DNA from: Leptospira barantonii
Lineage (GTDB): Bacteria > Spirochaetota > Leptospiria > Leptospirales > Leptospiraceae
Reading direction: 5' to 3'
NCBI RefSeq assembly: GCF_002811925.1
Contig: NZ_NPDS01000001.1
Span: 587,001-651,000, forward strand
DNA: 64,000 nucleotides
Below the pieces are notes generated by a model. The model was not told where the DNA came from, did not search any database, and saw only the letters and a program-made list of their open reading frames with translations. Shown here piece by piece: positions 1 through 11,067 of the stretch. Both the position numbers and the translations under genes were made by a program. Each line of letters opens with the position of its first letter. The first letter of the stretch is position 1.

Positions 1-487
1 TGATCGAAATCGGATCTGTTCCGTTATTCTTGAGAATTAAACCGCTTCCCGCAAGACCGGAGACGCTTCCAGAAACGAAAAACCCCACGACAGAACAGAT
101 AACTTGAATATTCGAAATTGATTGTGAGGATACGATTCCCGATCCGTTACTTACGGAACAAATCTGAGGAGGAGAAACCGGGTTCTGTCGAACTGTGATA
201 TTGTAAGAACCGCCGCCGTTCACTCTTTGGGAGAATAAAAAGGTTCCGTCCGCGGAGATCGTGACCGGATCGCCGTTGTTATTGGCGAGAATCAGCCCCG
301 TTCCCGTAAGACCGGTGACGTTTCCACCGATCGCCGCGGGTGTAGGATCGATTCCGCTCGGAGTGACAAACCCCGGAATATTAAAGATAGCCGCAAGATT
401 GGAAGAATGTCTTTCTCCCAGACAGCTCCAAGTAAATAGAACCGCCGAAACGAATAGTAAGTTAAGGAACTTGAATGTGTTTTTCAT
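1..487 (-). CDS. Lipoprotein with tandem Gly/Leu-rich repeats, N-terminal part (runs off window)
   Basis: An open frame runs from an ATG at 487 to the window edge without a stop, so only about 162 N-terminal residues are visible. The protein starts with MKNTFKFLNLLFVSAVLF and then TWSC, a signal peptide with a loose spirochaete lipobox, so Cys is probably lipidated. After it come two copies of a repeat built on GxVxGLxGxGLILxNN followed by DPxxI (around residues 53-75 and 138-161), separated by a segment ending in a QICSV/QVICSV-like stretch. Such repeats occur in large Leptospira surface lipoproteins of unknown function. The repeat call is by eye; the exact family is not assigned. Confidence 0.75.
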   Translation of the reverse strand, partial: MKNTFKFLNLLFVSAVLFTWSCLGERHSSNLAAIFNIPGFVTPSGIDPTPAAIGGNVTGLTGTGLILANNNGDPVTISADGTFLFSQRVNGGGSYNITVRQNPVSPPQICSVSNGSGIVSSQSISNIQVICSVVGFFVSGSVSGLAGSGLILKNNGTDPISI

Positions 488-587
488 GTGTTTCCCGCGG
501 CCCGAACCGATCGAAGTTTTTTTTATCTATGAACCCGAAACGGATTTTCGATTTTGATCGGACCTTCCTCCAACATTTTATTTAAAA

Positions 588-608
588 CAAAAAAATCCTT
601 CGCGGATT
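588..608 (-). terminator. Possible weak intrinsic terminator
   Basis: Read on the minus strand, AATCC-GCGAA-GGATT is followed directly by a run of T. The stem has only 5 base pairs. It lies about 320 bases beyond the end of the hemerythrin-like gene and just upstream of the lipoprotein start, so it could end readthrough from the minus-strand signalling genes. Confidence 0.35.
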
Positions 609-927
609 CTCACGGATTTATCTACGAAAAAAGATTCAAAATCCGAACAGAAAATCACAGGAATCATTTTACGGACTTATTCCAACCATTGTCGGATTAA
701 ATTTTCAACTAATTTATTAAAACAAGTTTTGAGGTATTATAAATCCGTAACATTTATACGGAATAATTCGGAGTGGTCGACTGCGCATTTATATCGAGTC
801 CCAGGATTTTATAAAACCAAACTCATTGTTGTCAAAACCGTTTTCATTGCCTCTGCGTTGACTCGATTTCTTTTCGAGCCTTTTTCGATGCGCATAACGT
901 TTGTGTAAGAATTCCGCACTTCGCTTA
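609..927. other. Intergenic region, no gene seen
   Basis: AT-rich spacer between the lipoprotein start and the hemerythrin-like gene. I see no coding frame with a plausible start and ribosome site, and no recognisable RNA. Apart from the weak hairpin at 588-608, the whole 488-927 gap holds nothing I can name. Confidence 0.5.
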
Positions 928-1380
928 TCATTTTGCCGTCTTTGTTTCAAGCGCGAGTTTCCGAAGAATCTCCTCGATTAGGGGATAGAACTCGGATTCT
1001 TCCCTGTCGATTCTGCTTCTGAGATGATCGAGGATCTCTTCCGTTTCGTCCCGAAACAGGGAAAAGTTCATTTCGATCGTAAGGGGATCGGAATACTTGC
1101 TCGCGTAGTCGAGAAGCGTATCCTTTAAACCGAACATAGTCTTTTGATATTGTTCGAAAAGGGAAACTAACGTAGGCGAGTTGTGCGTATAACTTTCCAT
1201 CTTCAGATACAATTCCATATCTTCCACGTTTAGATGGAAAAGCAGGGACGCCGAAAAGATGGAAAGCAATTCGACGAGATGCCCGATGTTCGGGTTTGCC
1301 TTATCGATTTCCGATTCGATTTGGTGAGCGTATTCGTTCACGATTTGGTGTTGTTTTTTGAGTTTTCCGATCAGTTCCAC
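928..1380 (-). CDS. Hemerythrin-like HHE cation-binding protein
   Basis: About 150 residues, a single four-helix hemerythrin-like domain that would bind a di-iron centre and O2, NO or similar ligands. Visible ligand candidates are a His near residue 11 in KKQHQIV, the His and Glu of FHLNVED near residue 50, and the His and Glu residues of DHLRSRIDREESEF near residue 120. A TTG at 1386 is possible, but AAGGAG touches it directly; the GTG at 1380 has the same AAGGAG six bases upstream and is preferred. The EAL gene's stop lies within this start region (overlap or near-overlap), so the two are probably translationally coupled. The likely role is gas or redox sensing for the neighbouring c-di-GMP protein (inference). 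Confidence 0.8.
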   Translation of the reverse strand: MELIGKLKKQHQIVNEYAHQIESEIDKANPNIGHLVELLSIFSASLLFHLNVEDMELYLKMESYTHNSPTLVSLFEQYQKTMFGLKDTLLDYASKYSDPLTIEMNFSLFRDETEEILDHLRSRIDREESEFYPLIEEILRKLALETKTAK

Positions 1381-1382
1381 GT

Positions 1383-3065
1383 TCAACTCCTTGAGATTTT
1401 TTGATTGAATTTCGCTTTAACATATTCCTCAACCTTCGAAGATTCCAAAGGATAGGAATAAAAATAACCTTGTGCAAAGTTGCAGTTGAGCTCCTTCAAG
1501 AGTTCGTGTTGGCTCGGATTCTCCACGCCCTCCACGATGATCGCCTTGTCCATAGCCTGGATCAAATTGATAAGCGAAGAGATGATCGTTTTGCTCGAAG
1601 ACTTGAAGTAGTTGAACAGGAAGACCTTGTCGAGTTTGATGTAGTCCACCGGAAGGGTCTGCAGTCTTCCCAGGGAAGAATATCCCTTTCCGAAGTCGTC
1701 GATCGCAAAGCGGTAGCCGAAGTCCTTCAGAAGAGAGATTACTTTTCCGACCTTGACCAGGTTCGTGTCGAACGAATCCTCGATGATTTCAAGAATGATC
1801 GAATCTGGAGAAATTCCGTAGAAGTCGGTCGCTTCCTTAAGAACGTTGAATATCTGTTTGTCGTTCAGTTGTTTCGCGGAAATGTTAAGCGAAATACAGA
1901 TCTGATTGTCCTTTAGAATCGAAGTGCTGTAGGATTTAAGAGTGTCCCAGATCAACCATTCTCCGATCGTTTTTATAAAACTCGAACTTTCCGCGATCGA
2001 GATAAAACTCGCGGGCATTAGCTTTCCTTTTTCGGGATGATTCCAACGTAGAAGAACTTCCATCGAAAGAATCGAATCCTGTCTCAGATCCAAAATCGGC
2101 TGATACGCGAGTTCCAACTCATTTCGGTTTAACACTTTTCTTAAATCGATTTCGATTTTGGCGCGTGTAGCGTTCTGTTCGATTGTGTTTCTATCGTAGT
2201 GGTAGAAGGAATTCGGCCCGATCAACGCGGATTGTTGAACCGCTTCTTCGAGAATTCTAAGCGAATTCAAGTCCGAATTGACCAGCTGATCGAATTGAGC
2301 GTAACCGACGTTTGCGTTTAAGTGAAATTCCCTTTCTCTATACGTGAACGGAAAGGAGAACAAGAGTATGATACATTCCGCGAACCATTCCGCTTCCAAC
2401 TCGGAATCGATGTTCGAAGTGGCGATCAAAAATCTTTCCGAACCGAGTCGAAAGATCTGATCTCCTTTGGAAATGTATTTCTTAAGTCGATCCGCGATTT
2501 TAAGAGCGATGGACTCGTAATAAAAATTATCCTCTTTGTTCAGGATAGAATCCGGATTGGAAAGGGAGATTAAGAATAGAAAGTATTCATTCTTGGATTT
2601 ATCGTTGTACATCCGATTGTTGCTGTAGATCGAAAGAAAGTAATTCTTATTCGGAAGACCCGTGAAACGATCCTGATAAAACGATTCTTTCGTATCGACT
2701 GAAAAGTTCTGTCTGACCGTAAGGAATCGAACCGCGTTGACCTCTTCCAAGTCGTGAACTATAAAGTTCAACATCAGAGTCATATCGTTGAAATAAGCAA
2801 CGTCGATGACTCCGGATTCCAGCAAAAGACTCGAAAGCCCCGTTTCCTTTTCGTAGGAAATTTCTTTTGTAGATTTGAAGTGGGATAAAAGAGCGTCGTA
2901 AATACTTTGAAAATTCGGAGATTGAAGCAAGTTTTCGAAAGTACTATTCGAATACAACAACTCCCAATTTTTGGAAAAGAGTATGATTCCCTCTTTCGAA
3001 TTATCGGAACAGAATTTAATCGCTCTTCTTAATATAAGAGGAGATACTTGCACGTTGTTAGTCAC
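1383..3065 (-). CDS. GGDEF-EAL protein, probable c-di-GMP phosphodiesterase
   Basis: 560 residues. An N-terminal PAS-like region (about 1-120) precedes a GGDEF-type domain (about 128-290) whose signature is LGSERF, so it is unlikely to make c-di-GMP. The EAL domain (about 303-545) looks active: MEVLLRW keeps the ExLxR metal Glu near 336, and IDDFGKGYSS, the KLDK lysine, VEGVE and AQGYFYSYP are all present. It should therefore hydrolyse c-di-GMP, with the GGDEF part acting as a regulatory module. The start is a GTG with only a weak ribosome site. It overlaps or abuts the downstream hemerythrin-like gene, suggesting that protein is its partner or input (inference). Confidence 0.88.
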   Translation of the reverse strand: MTNNVQVSPLILRRAIKFCSDNSKEGIILFSKNWELLYSNSTFENLLQSPNFQSIYDALLSHFKSTKEISYEKETGLSSLLLESGVIDVAYFNDMTLMLNFIVHDLEEVNAVRFLTVRQNFSVDTKESFYQDRFTGLPNKNYFLSIYSNNRMYNDKSKNEYFLFLISLSNPDSILNKEDNFYYESIALKIADRLKKYISKGDQIFRLGSERFLIATSNIDSELEAEWFAECIILLFSFPFTYREREFHLNANVGYAQFDQLVNSDLNSLRILEEAVQQSALIGPNSFYHYDRNTIEQNATRAKIEIDLRKVLNRNELELAYQPILDLRQDSILSMEVLLRWNHPEKGKLMPASFISIAESSSFIKTIGEWLIWDTLKSYSTSILKDNQICISLNISAKQLNDKQIFNVLKEATDFYGISPDSIILEIIEDSFDTNLVKVGKVISLLKDFGYRFAIDDFGKGYSSLGRLQTLPVDYIKLDKVFLFNYFKSSSKTIISSLINLIQAMDKAIIVEGVENPSQHELLKELNCNFAQGYFYSYPLESSKVEEYVKAKFNQKISRS

Positions 3066-3213
3066 TTTGCTACCAGCCTATGGCTTAGTAGTTTATCAAA
3101 GAGGACGTGCAATGGAAAATGGACTTATAAAACTTTCAATTCAGTCTTATAATACTTTAGTAATCATGGTTTCTTGGTCTTTACGACGGGAATTTGAAAT
3201 TCTTTTGAATCGA

Positions 3214-3618
3214 TTAAGCGCTGAATAACCGAATCGCTTCCGAAAGATTCGAAGCGGTTTTAAACAACGCCTTGAGTCTTGTCAGCTCCAACATTTTTTC
3301 TATTTGAGGCGTTAGGGAATACAACACAAGACCCGCGTTAGGCGTTTTGTTCAATCGAGTTTGCGCTCCGATAAACGTGGCGATTCCCGAAGAATCCATT
3401 CCTCTCACGCCCGAAAGGTCTATTAGAAGAATATTAATTTCTTTCTCGATGGAATCGTTGAACGTGTCCTTCAATTTTTTCGCAGAAAAAATATTAATGT
3501 CTCCTTGGATCTGAATGATGACGGCCGGTCCGGGGAGCGTTCCCGCGGAGGAAATGTTCTCAATCGTAAGCATCATGTCGTTCGTTTTGTGGCTGATCGT
3601 ATCGGCTTTGGTTTCCAT
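3214..3618 (-). CDS. STAS-domain protein, anti-sigma factor antagonist type
   Basis: About 134 residues forming one STAS domain like SpoIIAA. The diagnostic segment IDLSGVRGMDSSGIATFIGA carries the Ser that partner-switching kinases phosphorylate. The ATG at 3618 is chosen because GGGAGAA lies just upstream; a TTG at 3648 would add ten residues without a good site. No matching anti-sigma kinase or PP2C phosphatase is visible nearby, so its partners lie elsewhere. It sits upstream of the EAL gene on the same strand with a gap of about 150 bases. Confidence 0.85.
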   Translation of the reverse strand: METKADTISHKTNDMMLTIENISSAGTLPGPAVIIQIQGDINIFSAKKLKDTFNDSIEKEINILLIDLSGVRGMDSSGIATFIGAQTRLNKTPNAGLVLYSLTPQIEKMLELTRLKALFKTASNLSEAIRLFSA

Positions 3619-3941
3619 AAATTCTCCCGTAAAAACATCTTTGTTCAACTTATTTGTTGTCGATCTATAAATTCAATAACAATTGAAAAACAATTATTTG
3701 ATCTAATTTATACTTCGTTTATAGGCCGATTTTCTTCCATTACTAAAACTGCACAAGAATTAGCAAAATAATTCTCGAACGTGGAAAATAAAACGAATGT
3801 GGCAACGAATTATAAATCAATATTATCTCTGTTTTACAATACGAATTGAATTAAGATGAAAGTTTCATATTATGCAGAAGTTTAAAATCCGCTTGTGATC
3901 TCCATTATCGTTTGATACAATCCGAAAAAACGGAGAGCAAA

Positions 3942-4355
3942 ATGATATTAGGAAATGATGAAATAGAATTGGTAAGATCTAGTTTCGAAAAAGTTTATAC
4001 GAATAAGGACGAAGTCGCCACGTTGTTCTACAAAAAACTTTTCGAATTGGAGCCAGGTTATAAGGCGATGTTCAAAGGCGATATGACCGAACAGGGAAGA
4101 AAGCTTATGGTAATGCTTAGAACCTTGGTTTCGGGCTTGGGAGATCTTTCCAGTTTGATTCCGGTCATTCAGGACATGGGTAAAAGACATCTTAAATACG
4201 GCGTAAAAACCGAGGATTACGACGTCGTCGGCGCCGCGCTTCTCGCCACACTACAACAAGGATTAGGCGAAGAATTCACTCCTAAGTTGAGAGGATTGTG
4301 GACCGATATCTATCAGATCGTCGCCAAAACGGCCATCGAAGGCAGTAAACAATAA
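3942..4355 (+). CDS. Single-domain globin (flavohaemoglobin-type)
   Basis: 137 residues, the size of one globin fold. MGKRHLKYGVKTEDY near residue 83 matches the proximal-His region of flavohaemoglobin-type globins, and the N-terminal helices (LFYKKLFELEPGYKAMF) fit helices B and C. No reductase domain follows, so this is a stand-alone globin that could sense O2 or NO. An in-frame TTG at 3912 exists, but the ATG at 3942 has CGGAGAG upstream and gives the normal N-terminus. It is divergent from the STAS gene and 58 bases before the chemoreceptor, which may be its signalling partner (inference). Confidence 0.88.
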   Translation: MILGNDEIELVRSSFEKVYTNKDEVATLFYKKLFELEPGYKAMFKGDMTEQGRKLMVMLRTLVSGLGDLSSLIPVIQDMGKRHLKYGVKTEDYDVVGAALLATLQQGLGEEFTPKLRGLWTDIYQIVAKTAIEGSKQ

Positions 4356-4413
4356 GACTTCGTACTGATACGAAGTTAGGAAAAACCGTCTCAAAGACGT
4401 TTGGTTCGAATCT

Positions 4414-5910
<1,497 letters not shown>

Positions 5911-5943
5911 GATACGAAGACGGATAAAGGTGAGAGAAGAAAC

Positions 5944-6384
5944 ATGCAAATCGAAGTTTATAAGAAACAAAACGAGATACTCAAGAAGTTGGTGATAGAG
6001 TTGATCCGCATTTTAAGAAGCGATTCCGCAACGGATAGGGTCAATGAAGTCCTGGATATTCTTGCGACCTTAAATGCGAAATTGAGCGAACACATGATGA
6101 TGGAATCCAATCTGATTCTTCTCGAATTTTTACCCGAGGAGAAACTTAGAGACGAGCAGTATGAGTTTTGTACGAAACCCGCAAGGAACGAACTGAAGAA
6201 TCGAGTCCGTACTTACGTTACGAAATGGTCCCTTCCATCTTTGATCCTAGAGAAGCCGTCTCAGTTTATCAAAGATTCGAATGAGCTGATGGACATACTG
6301 TATATACGCATTCAGAACGAAATAGAACTTCTATTTCCGATATTGATCAACGTTACTTATGCGGTTCGTGAGAAGATCGGATAA
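5944..6384 (+). CDS. Degenerate hemerythrin-like protein
   Basis: 146 residues. By eye it aligns end to end with the HHE protein at 928-1380: KKQNEIL matches KKQHQIV, SEHMMMESNLIL matches FHLNVEDMELYL (His50 and Glu54 kept), and DILYIRIQNEIELLFPIL matches DHLRSRIDREESEFYPLI. Two ligand His positions are replaced (His to Asn near 10, His to Ile near 118), so normal di-iron binding is doubtful. It follows the chemoreceptor by 33 bases in the same direction and is probably in its operon. It could be a structural or regulatory relative; the homology is a visual inference. Confidence 0.6.
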   Translation: MQIEVYKKQNEILKKLVIELIRILRSDSATDRVNEVLDILATLNAKLSEHMMMESNLILLEFLPEEKLRDEQYEFCTKPARNELKNRVRTYVTKWSLPSLILEKPSQFIKDSNELMDILYIRIQNEIELLFPILINVTYAVREKIG

Positions 6385-6625
6385 AACAAGTTATGGAGTA
6401 AACATCGGGGTTTGTTCTTGAATACATGTCGATCGTTCCTTTCGGTTAACGTAAGCGATCTTTGAAGTGAAAAAAAACGGGCTATATTTTGTTGGTCATT
6501 TGAATCGTTAGTGAGGAGTGAAGGTAAATATCTTATTAATTGGAACGATTGATATGAATTAAGAATTCTTCATGAATTGAAAATCGAATTATAAAAGAAG
6601 AAATTCAAGTGTGGAAGTTGAAACT

Positions 6626-7717
6626 ATGTTGAATACGATAGAATGGTTACTACGGGAAGATCTGCTGAGTGAGATCGCGAGGTTTGGAGCGTTTTTCGCA
6701 TTGATCATCGGCATCGGACGTTTGATTAAGGCCAAAGGACAGATCGATTATTTTCTTTCGGCGCTTTTGGTTCTTACGGCGATCTTTCAATACTTCGACG
6801 AAAATACGATCAATTCGGTTTCTTATAACTGGATGAAGCGGTTCCTATTTCAGATCGACTTAATAGCGTTATCGACCGCGGGCATTTTGGTATATTTGAT
6901 TTCCATAATGGTCTTTACGAAATATTCGAAACTGCCCTCGAAATACTATTGGAATCTTATTCCTCCCATAGTCCTTTCCATACCGGTCGCGAGTTTATAC
7001 GATCAACAGAGCAGATTCGAATTTGGAATGTTTCTCTATCTTACGGACATGTTCGTGATGGTCTACGTGGGAATCGCGGTCTATCGTATGTTCACGAACC
7101 ACGTATTCGATTTTAGAAGCGCAAAGTCCAAGGTGCTCGCGGGTTTGGTCTTCACCGTTTCACTTTGTGCCTTGCTTGAAATCGTAGGGATCTTTATGGA
7201 CAGTAAGGTTCTCGTGTTGCTTTCGGGCGTGGTTACCACTTTCGAGATCGTCTACTTCTACTATATCAGCGTATATTTTCAGGATTTGTTAAGCGACGAG
7301 ACCACGGCCGAGGCGCAGAAGAATACTCCGAAAAAATCGATCCTCGGGGATATAGACATAGAGGCTTTGGAGAAACAACTCAACTATCTGATTCACGAGG
7401 AAAGAATCTATCTCGACGAGGATATCAGACTTCCGAGCGTCGCCGAAGAACTCGGAGTATCAGTACATCAGTTGTCTTCTTACCTGAACGATCATAAGGG
7501 GATCAACTTCAACAATTACATCAACCAATTCCGAGTGGAAGAGGCTAAGATGATTTTGATCAACGATCCGAGCCGTTCCGTGATTTCGGTGGGAAATGCG
7601 GTCGGTTTCAATTCGAATTCGGTTTTTCACAGGGCTTTCCTAAGGGAAACCGGAATGTCTCCCAAAAAATTCAGAGAAGCGCATTTGTTTAAAAAACATT
7701 CGTATACTCTAAATTAG
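6626..7717 (+). CDS. Membrane-anchored AraC-family transcriptional regulator
   Basis: About 363 residues. The N-terminal 215 residues hold six or seven hydrophobic segments; the C-terminus (about 260-355) is an AraC double helix-turn-helix with LPSVAEELGVSVHQLSSYLN and VISVGNAVGFNSNSVFHRAF, ending in the usual TGMSPKKFR. Regulators of this layout read a membrane signal and bind DNA directly. The ATG at 6626 has GGAAG eight bases upstream; a GTG at 6611 is also possible. The next gene, a secreted repeat lipoprotein, starts 9 bases after the stop and is an obvious target (inference). Confidence 0.88.
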   Translation: MLNTIEWLLREDLLSEIARFGAFFALIIGIGRLIKAKGQIDYFLSALLVLTAIFQYFDENTINSVSYNWMKRFLFQIDLIALSTAGILVYLISIMVFTKYSKLPSKYYWNLIPPIVLSIPVASLYDQQSRFEFGMFLYLTDMFVMVYVGIAVYRMFTNHVFDFRSAKSKVLAGLVFTVSLCALLEIVGIFMDSKVLVLLSGVVTTFEIVYFYYISVYFQDLLSDETTAEAQKNTPKKSILGDIDIEALEKQLNYLIHEERIYLDEDIRLPSVAEELGVSVHQLSSYLNDHKGINFNNYINQFRVEEAKMILINDPSRSVISVGNAVGFNSNSVFHRAFLRETGMSPKKFREAHLFKKHSYTLN

Positions 7718-7726
7718 AATTCTTGA

Positions 7727-8989
7727 ATGAAACAACTTCTTCTTTTATTTTTCGGTTTTGCGTTCTTCGGGGCCTGTTTCGTAAAGGCTCCGAAAAATCC
7801 GCTCAGTGATTCGATTCTAAACATGTTGATCTATCGTTGCAGGGTCGGGATCGATCCCGGTTGTGGAGCGGGGGGGAAGGATCCGAATCAACCCGTTTCC
7901 GATCCTACGGAAGCGGGAGTCTGTTCGGATACTCCTTTGCAAGTCATACAACCGAGCGAATGGAGCAAGGTTCAGGCCGAACTGCAAGCGCAAGCGAGCA
8001 AGGGAAGTAGCGGACCTCCGACCGCTACCACGTTCGGAATTGTAACGGAAAGCGCCGCGTATACGGGAGCGGTTCTTGCAAAGAACGGAAAGATCTATCC
8101 GATACCGAGTTCGGCTACGGCATTTGTTGAATTGGATCCCGATACACAAATCTTTACACCTTTTGCGCCCGCACCGGGATCGCTTACATTTTCGTGGTTC
8201 GGAGGAGTTTTGGCTCCGAACGGAAACATAGAATTGATTCCCATAGGTGCGTCAACATTTGCATCCCTCGATCCGATTGCACATACCGTAACAAACTACG
8301 GAACTGCTCCGGGCGGATCTGCGTTTGCGGGAGGTACGATGGCGCCTAACGGTAAATACTATCCTGCACCTTATTCTTCGACAACGTTCGCCATGATCGA
8401 CCCGATTGCTCGAAGCCAAGTTAATTTCGCGACCGTACCTTTGAACCCCGGATATTCCGGAGCGGTGCTCGGACCGAACGGAAAAATTTATCTAGTACCG
8501 GCAAGAGCAAGTCAATTCGCCGAACTCGATCCGACTACCAATGCGAGAACGGATTTTTCATCCTTTATTTTCAGTTTCGATGGTAAATGGTCGGGAGGGG
8601 CGATTGCGCCTAACGGAAAAATTTATGTTGCCCCGGATAATTATACTTTCTTTATGAGAATCAATCCGGAAGTGCCTTCATTCACTTTGTTGGATCCGGC
8701 TCCCGGCGGTATCAATCAATATTCCGGGATGGTGCTCGCGCCGAACGGAAAGATCTACGGAATTCCGTTTGCGGCAACTTCCTTTGTGGAAATCGATCCG
8801 ACTACGGATACCTTCACGTATTTCGGAACCGCACCCGGAGGAGGAGCGTGGATGGGAGGGATTTTGGCGCCGAACGGAAAAATCTACGGGATTCCCTACA
8901 ACGCGGGCGCTTTTGTGGAGATCGATCCCAAGGCAAACGGAAGAATCTGCGACGCCATCCTACAATCCGCGTATCTCAACAAATTCTAA
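7727..8989 (+). CDS. Lipoprotein with seven beta-propeller-like repeats
   Basis: 420 residues. The N-terminus LLLFFGFAFFGAC is a lipoprotein signal with Cys at about 17. After a linker, seven repeats of about 45-50 residues follow, each with an APNGKIY-type turn, an xPxxATxFxxIDP segment and a TxTxxFxxAPGG tail. Seven such blades fit a closed seven-bladed propeller, probably displayed on the cell surface or in the periplasm. The ligand is unknown. It is co-oriented with and 9 bases from the AraC-type membrane regulator. A run of seven G lies in the coding region at 7870-7876. Confidence 0.82.
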   Translation: MKQLLLLFFGFAFFGACFVKAPKNPLSDSILNMLIYRCRVGIDPGCGAGGKDPNQPVSDPTEAGVCSDTPLQVIQPSEWSKVQAELQAQASKGSSGPPTATTFGIVTESAAYTGAVLAKNGKIYPIPSSATAFVELDPDTQIFTPFAPAPGSLTFSWFGGVLAPNGNIELIPIGASTFASLDPIAHTVTNYGTAPGGSAFAGGTMAPNGKYYPAPYSSTTFAMIDPIARSQVNFATVPLNPGYSGAVLGPNGKIYLVPARASQFAELDPTTNARTDFSSFIFSFDGKWSGGAIAPNGKIYVAPDNYTFFMRINPEVPSFTLLDPAPGGINQYSGMVLAPNGKIYGIPFAATSFVEIDPTTDTFTYFGTAPGGGAWMGGILAPNGKIYGIPYNAGAFVEIDPKANGRICDAILQSAYLNKF

Positions 8990-9064
8990 ACTGAAAAATT
9001 ATAAATTCTTTATATTCCAAAAATAGAGTCTTCTAAATCGAAATCGAATTGCGGATTCAAATCT

Positions 9065-10243
9065 TCAGATCGCGTGCGTTTTTAAACCCGTGAATTTTCC
9101 CTGACCCAGAAGCTCCACGTTTTTATGAAACTTTTCTCGTTCGCCCGGAAAGGAAGACTTACCTACCAATTCCAATCCGAGTAGAAGATTTCCGATTTCG
9201 TCATAAGAAACCCAACGAATCGCGCCGAAGACCTTAAAGTAACCTTGCATCCGAATATAAATATCGAAAACAAAACCAGTGTGTTTCGGAAGAGTTTGGA
9301 TGAGATGAGGTTCCGTGATTTTAATGCAGATTCCGTTGTTGGAAATATCCACGATCGGAAATTTTTCGGTCGTCAAAACCGTGTTGGATTCCTTGATTCG
9401 CGCCACCATCTCTTTGGCAAGTTCCGAAAGTTTACCGATCGTATCCGCGCCGAGAGTTTTTTCCTTATTCTTCACCCAGATATAGCCGAGAGGAATTGCC
9501 TGTCTGGAATGATTGACGTAAACGATCGGATAGATGATTTCGGAAATAATCTTTTCGTCCTTGTATTTCCGCATCATCGAAGGAATTTCTTCATGGATCT
9601 GATCTTCTATGTCGATTTGATTTTCGTTTTTTGATCTATAAGATTCTTCTAATGAAGTGTTTTCTATATGAATGAACTTCTTCGTTCTTTTTACCAGCTC
9701 GAACTTCTCGTCCTGATCGGATTTAAAAACGTCGATCTCGATCAAACCGAGGTGATCCGTTTTTAATTTCGTTTTGTAATCCTCGAAACTAACCTTGACC
9801 AAGGTGGGAATGTTGAATAAGGAGGCGTCGATCACTGTCTTGGAAGAATTGATATTGGTGACATGGGCCGCGTCTTCCGCGACCGAATATCTCGGAAACG
9901 CGCGGTTGGATTTTGCGATCGAGATTTTATTTACGCTGAGTTCCACGAGCCCGGGGTTGATCGATTTTAAAAAAATGCATTCCAATTGAACATACTTGGC
10001 GAGAATTCGATAGAGGACGATTTTCTCGTTTTCAGAAAGTCCCTTTTCACCCGACAGTTCAACTAAAATTCTTTCACCTTCGTCTAGGTATTTTTGGATA
10101 ATTACGGATTCTTTCTCTGTGTCGCCTTTTATAATTAAACTCTGCTTCAATAGATGTTTTTCTATAATATGCTTTCTTTGTTCCGGAGAATCAATCACGT
10201 CTAAATCTCTGATTTTCATTTTATTCGTATGCATAGAATCCAT
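9065..10243 (-). CDS. DUF1577 / PilZ-like protein
   Basis: 392 residues, no signal peptide or membrane segment. The central NRAFPRYSV and the C-terminal part (GFVFDIYIRMQGYFKVFGAIRWV then LLLGLELVG) resemble a PilZ-type beta-barrel as found in c-di-GMP receptors of the YcgR kind. Leptospira carries an expanded family of such proteins labelled DUF1577. The canonical RxxxR and DxSxxG pair is not convincingly seen, so c-di-GMP binding is only possible. Three in-frame ATGs lie close together at the start; the outermost is used. It stands alone between convergent and divergent neighbours. Confidence 0.6.
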   Translation of the reverse strand: MDSMHTNKMKIRDLDVIDSPEQRKHIIEKHLLKQSLIIKGDTEKESVIIQKYLDEGERILVELSGEKGLSENEKIVLYRILAKYVQLECIFLKSINPGLVELSVNKISIAKSNRAFPRYSVAEDAAHVTNINSSKTVIDASLFNIPTLVKVSFEDYKTKLKTDHLGLIEIDVFKSDQDEKFELVKRTKKFIHIENTSLEESYRSKNENQIDIEDQIHEEIPSMMRKYKDEKIISEIIYPIVYVNHSRQAIPLGYIWVKNKEKTLGADTIGKLSELAKEMVARIKESNTVLTTEKFPIVDISNNGICIKITEPHLIQTLPKHTGFVFDIYIRMQGYFKVFGAIRWVSYDEIGNLLLGLELVGKSSFPGEREKFHKNVELLGQGKFTGLKTHAI

Positions 10244-10523
10244 CCTACAAAAGCTTACTCACCTACAAATAGAAGCAACATAGGATAGGATGGCTCATGA
10301 AATTGGTAAATATAAAATTTCCTAAGCGACTTTTCAAATTATAGGATCGATAATTTGATATTGAATTTGGGAAGATTATAGAATGAAAAGAAAGAGGAGG
10401 AATATTCCGAGAGGGATGTTGTTCGTTCCTAGTTTAGAATCACGTTATGTGTTTTGATACGATCTTACGTTCAAAACCGTTTCTAAAGGAACATAAAAAG
10501 GTTCGTTCTAAAGTAAGAATCTT

Positions 10524-10988
<465 letters not shown>

Positions 10989-11067
10989 CTGTTTAGCCTA
11001 TAGGAAACATCCAGCAGGAAATTCTTCGCTTGTTGTAAAGCGGGGACAAAAGAGGTTTAGGAGAAGA

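Noticed and set aside
7870..7876. G-tract as proven phase-variation site
   Set aside because: Seven G is short, and the reading frame is intact; kept only as a low-interest observation.
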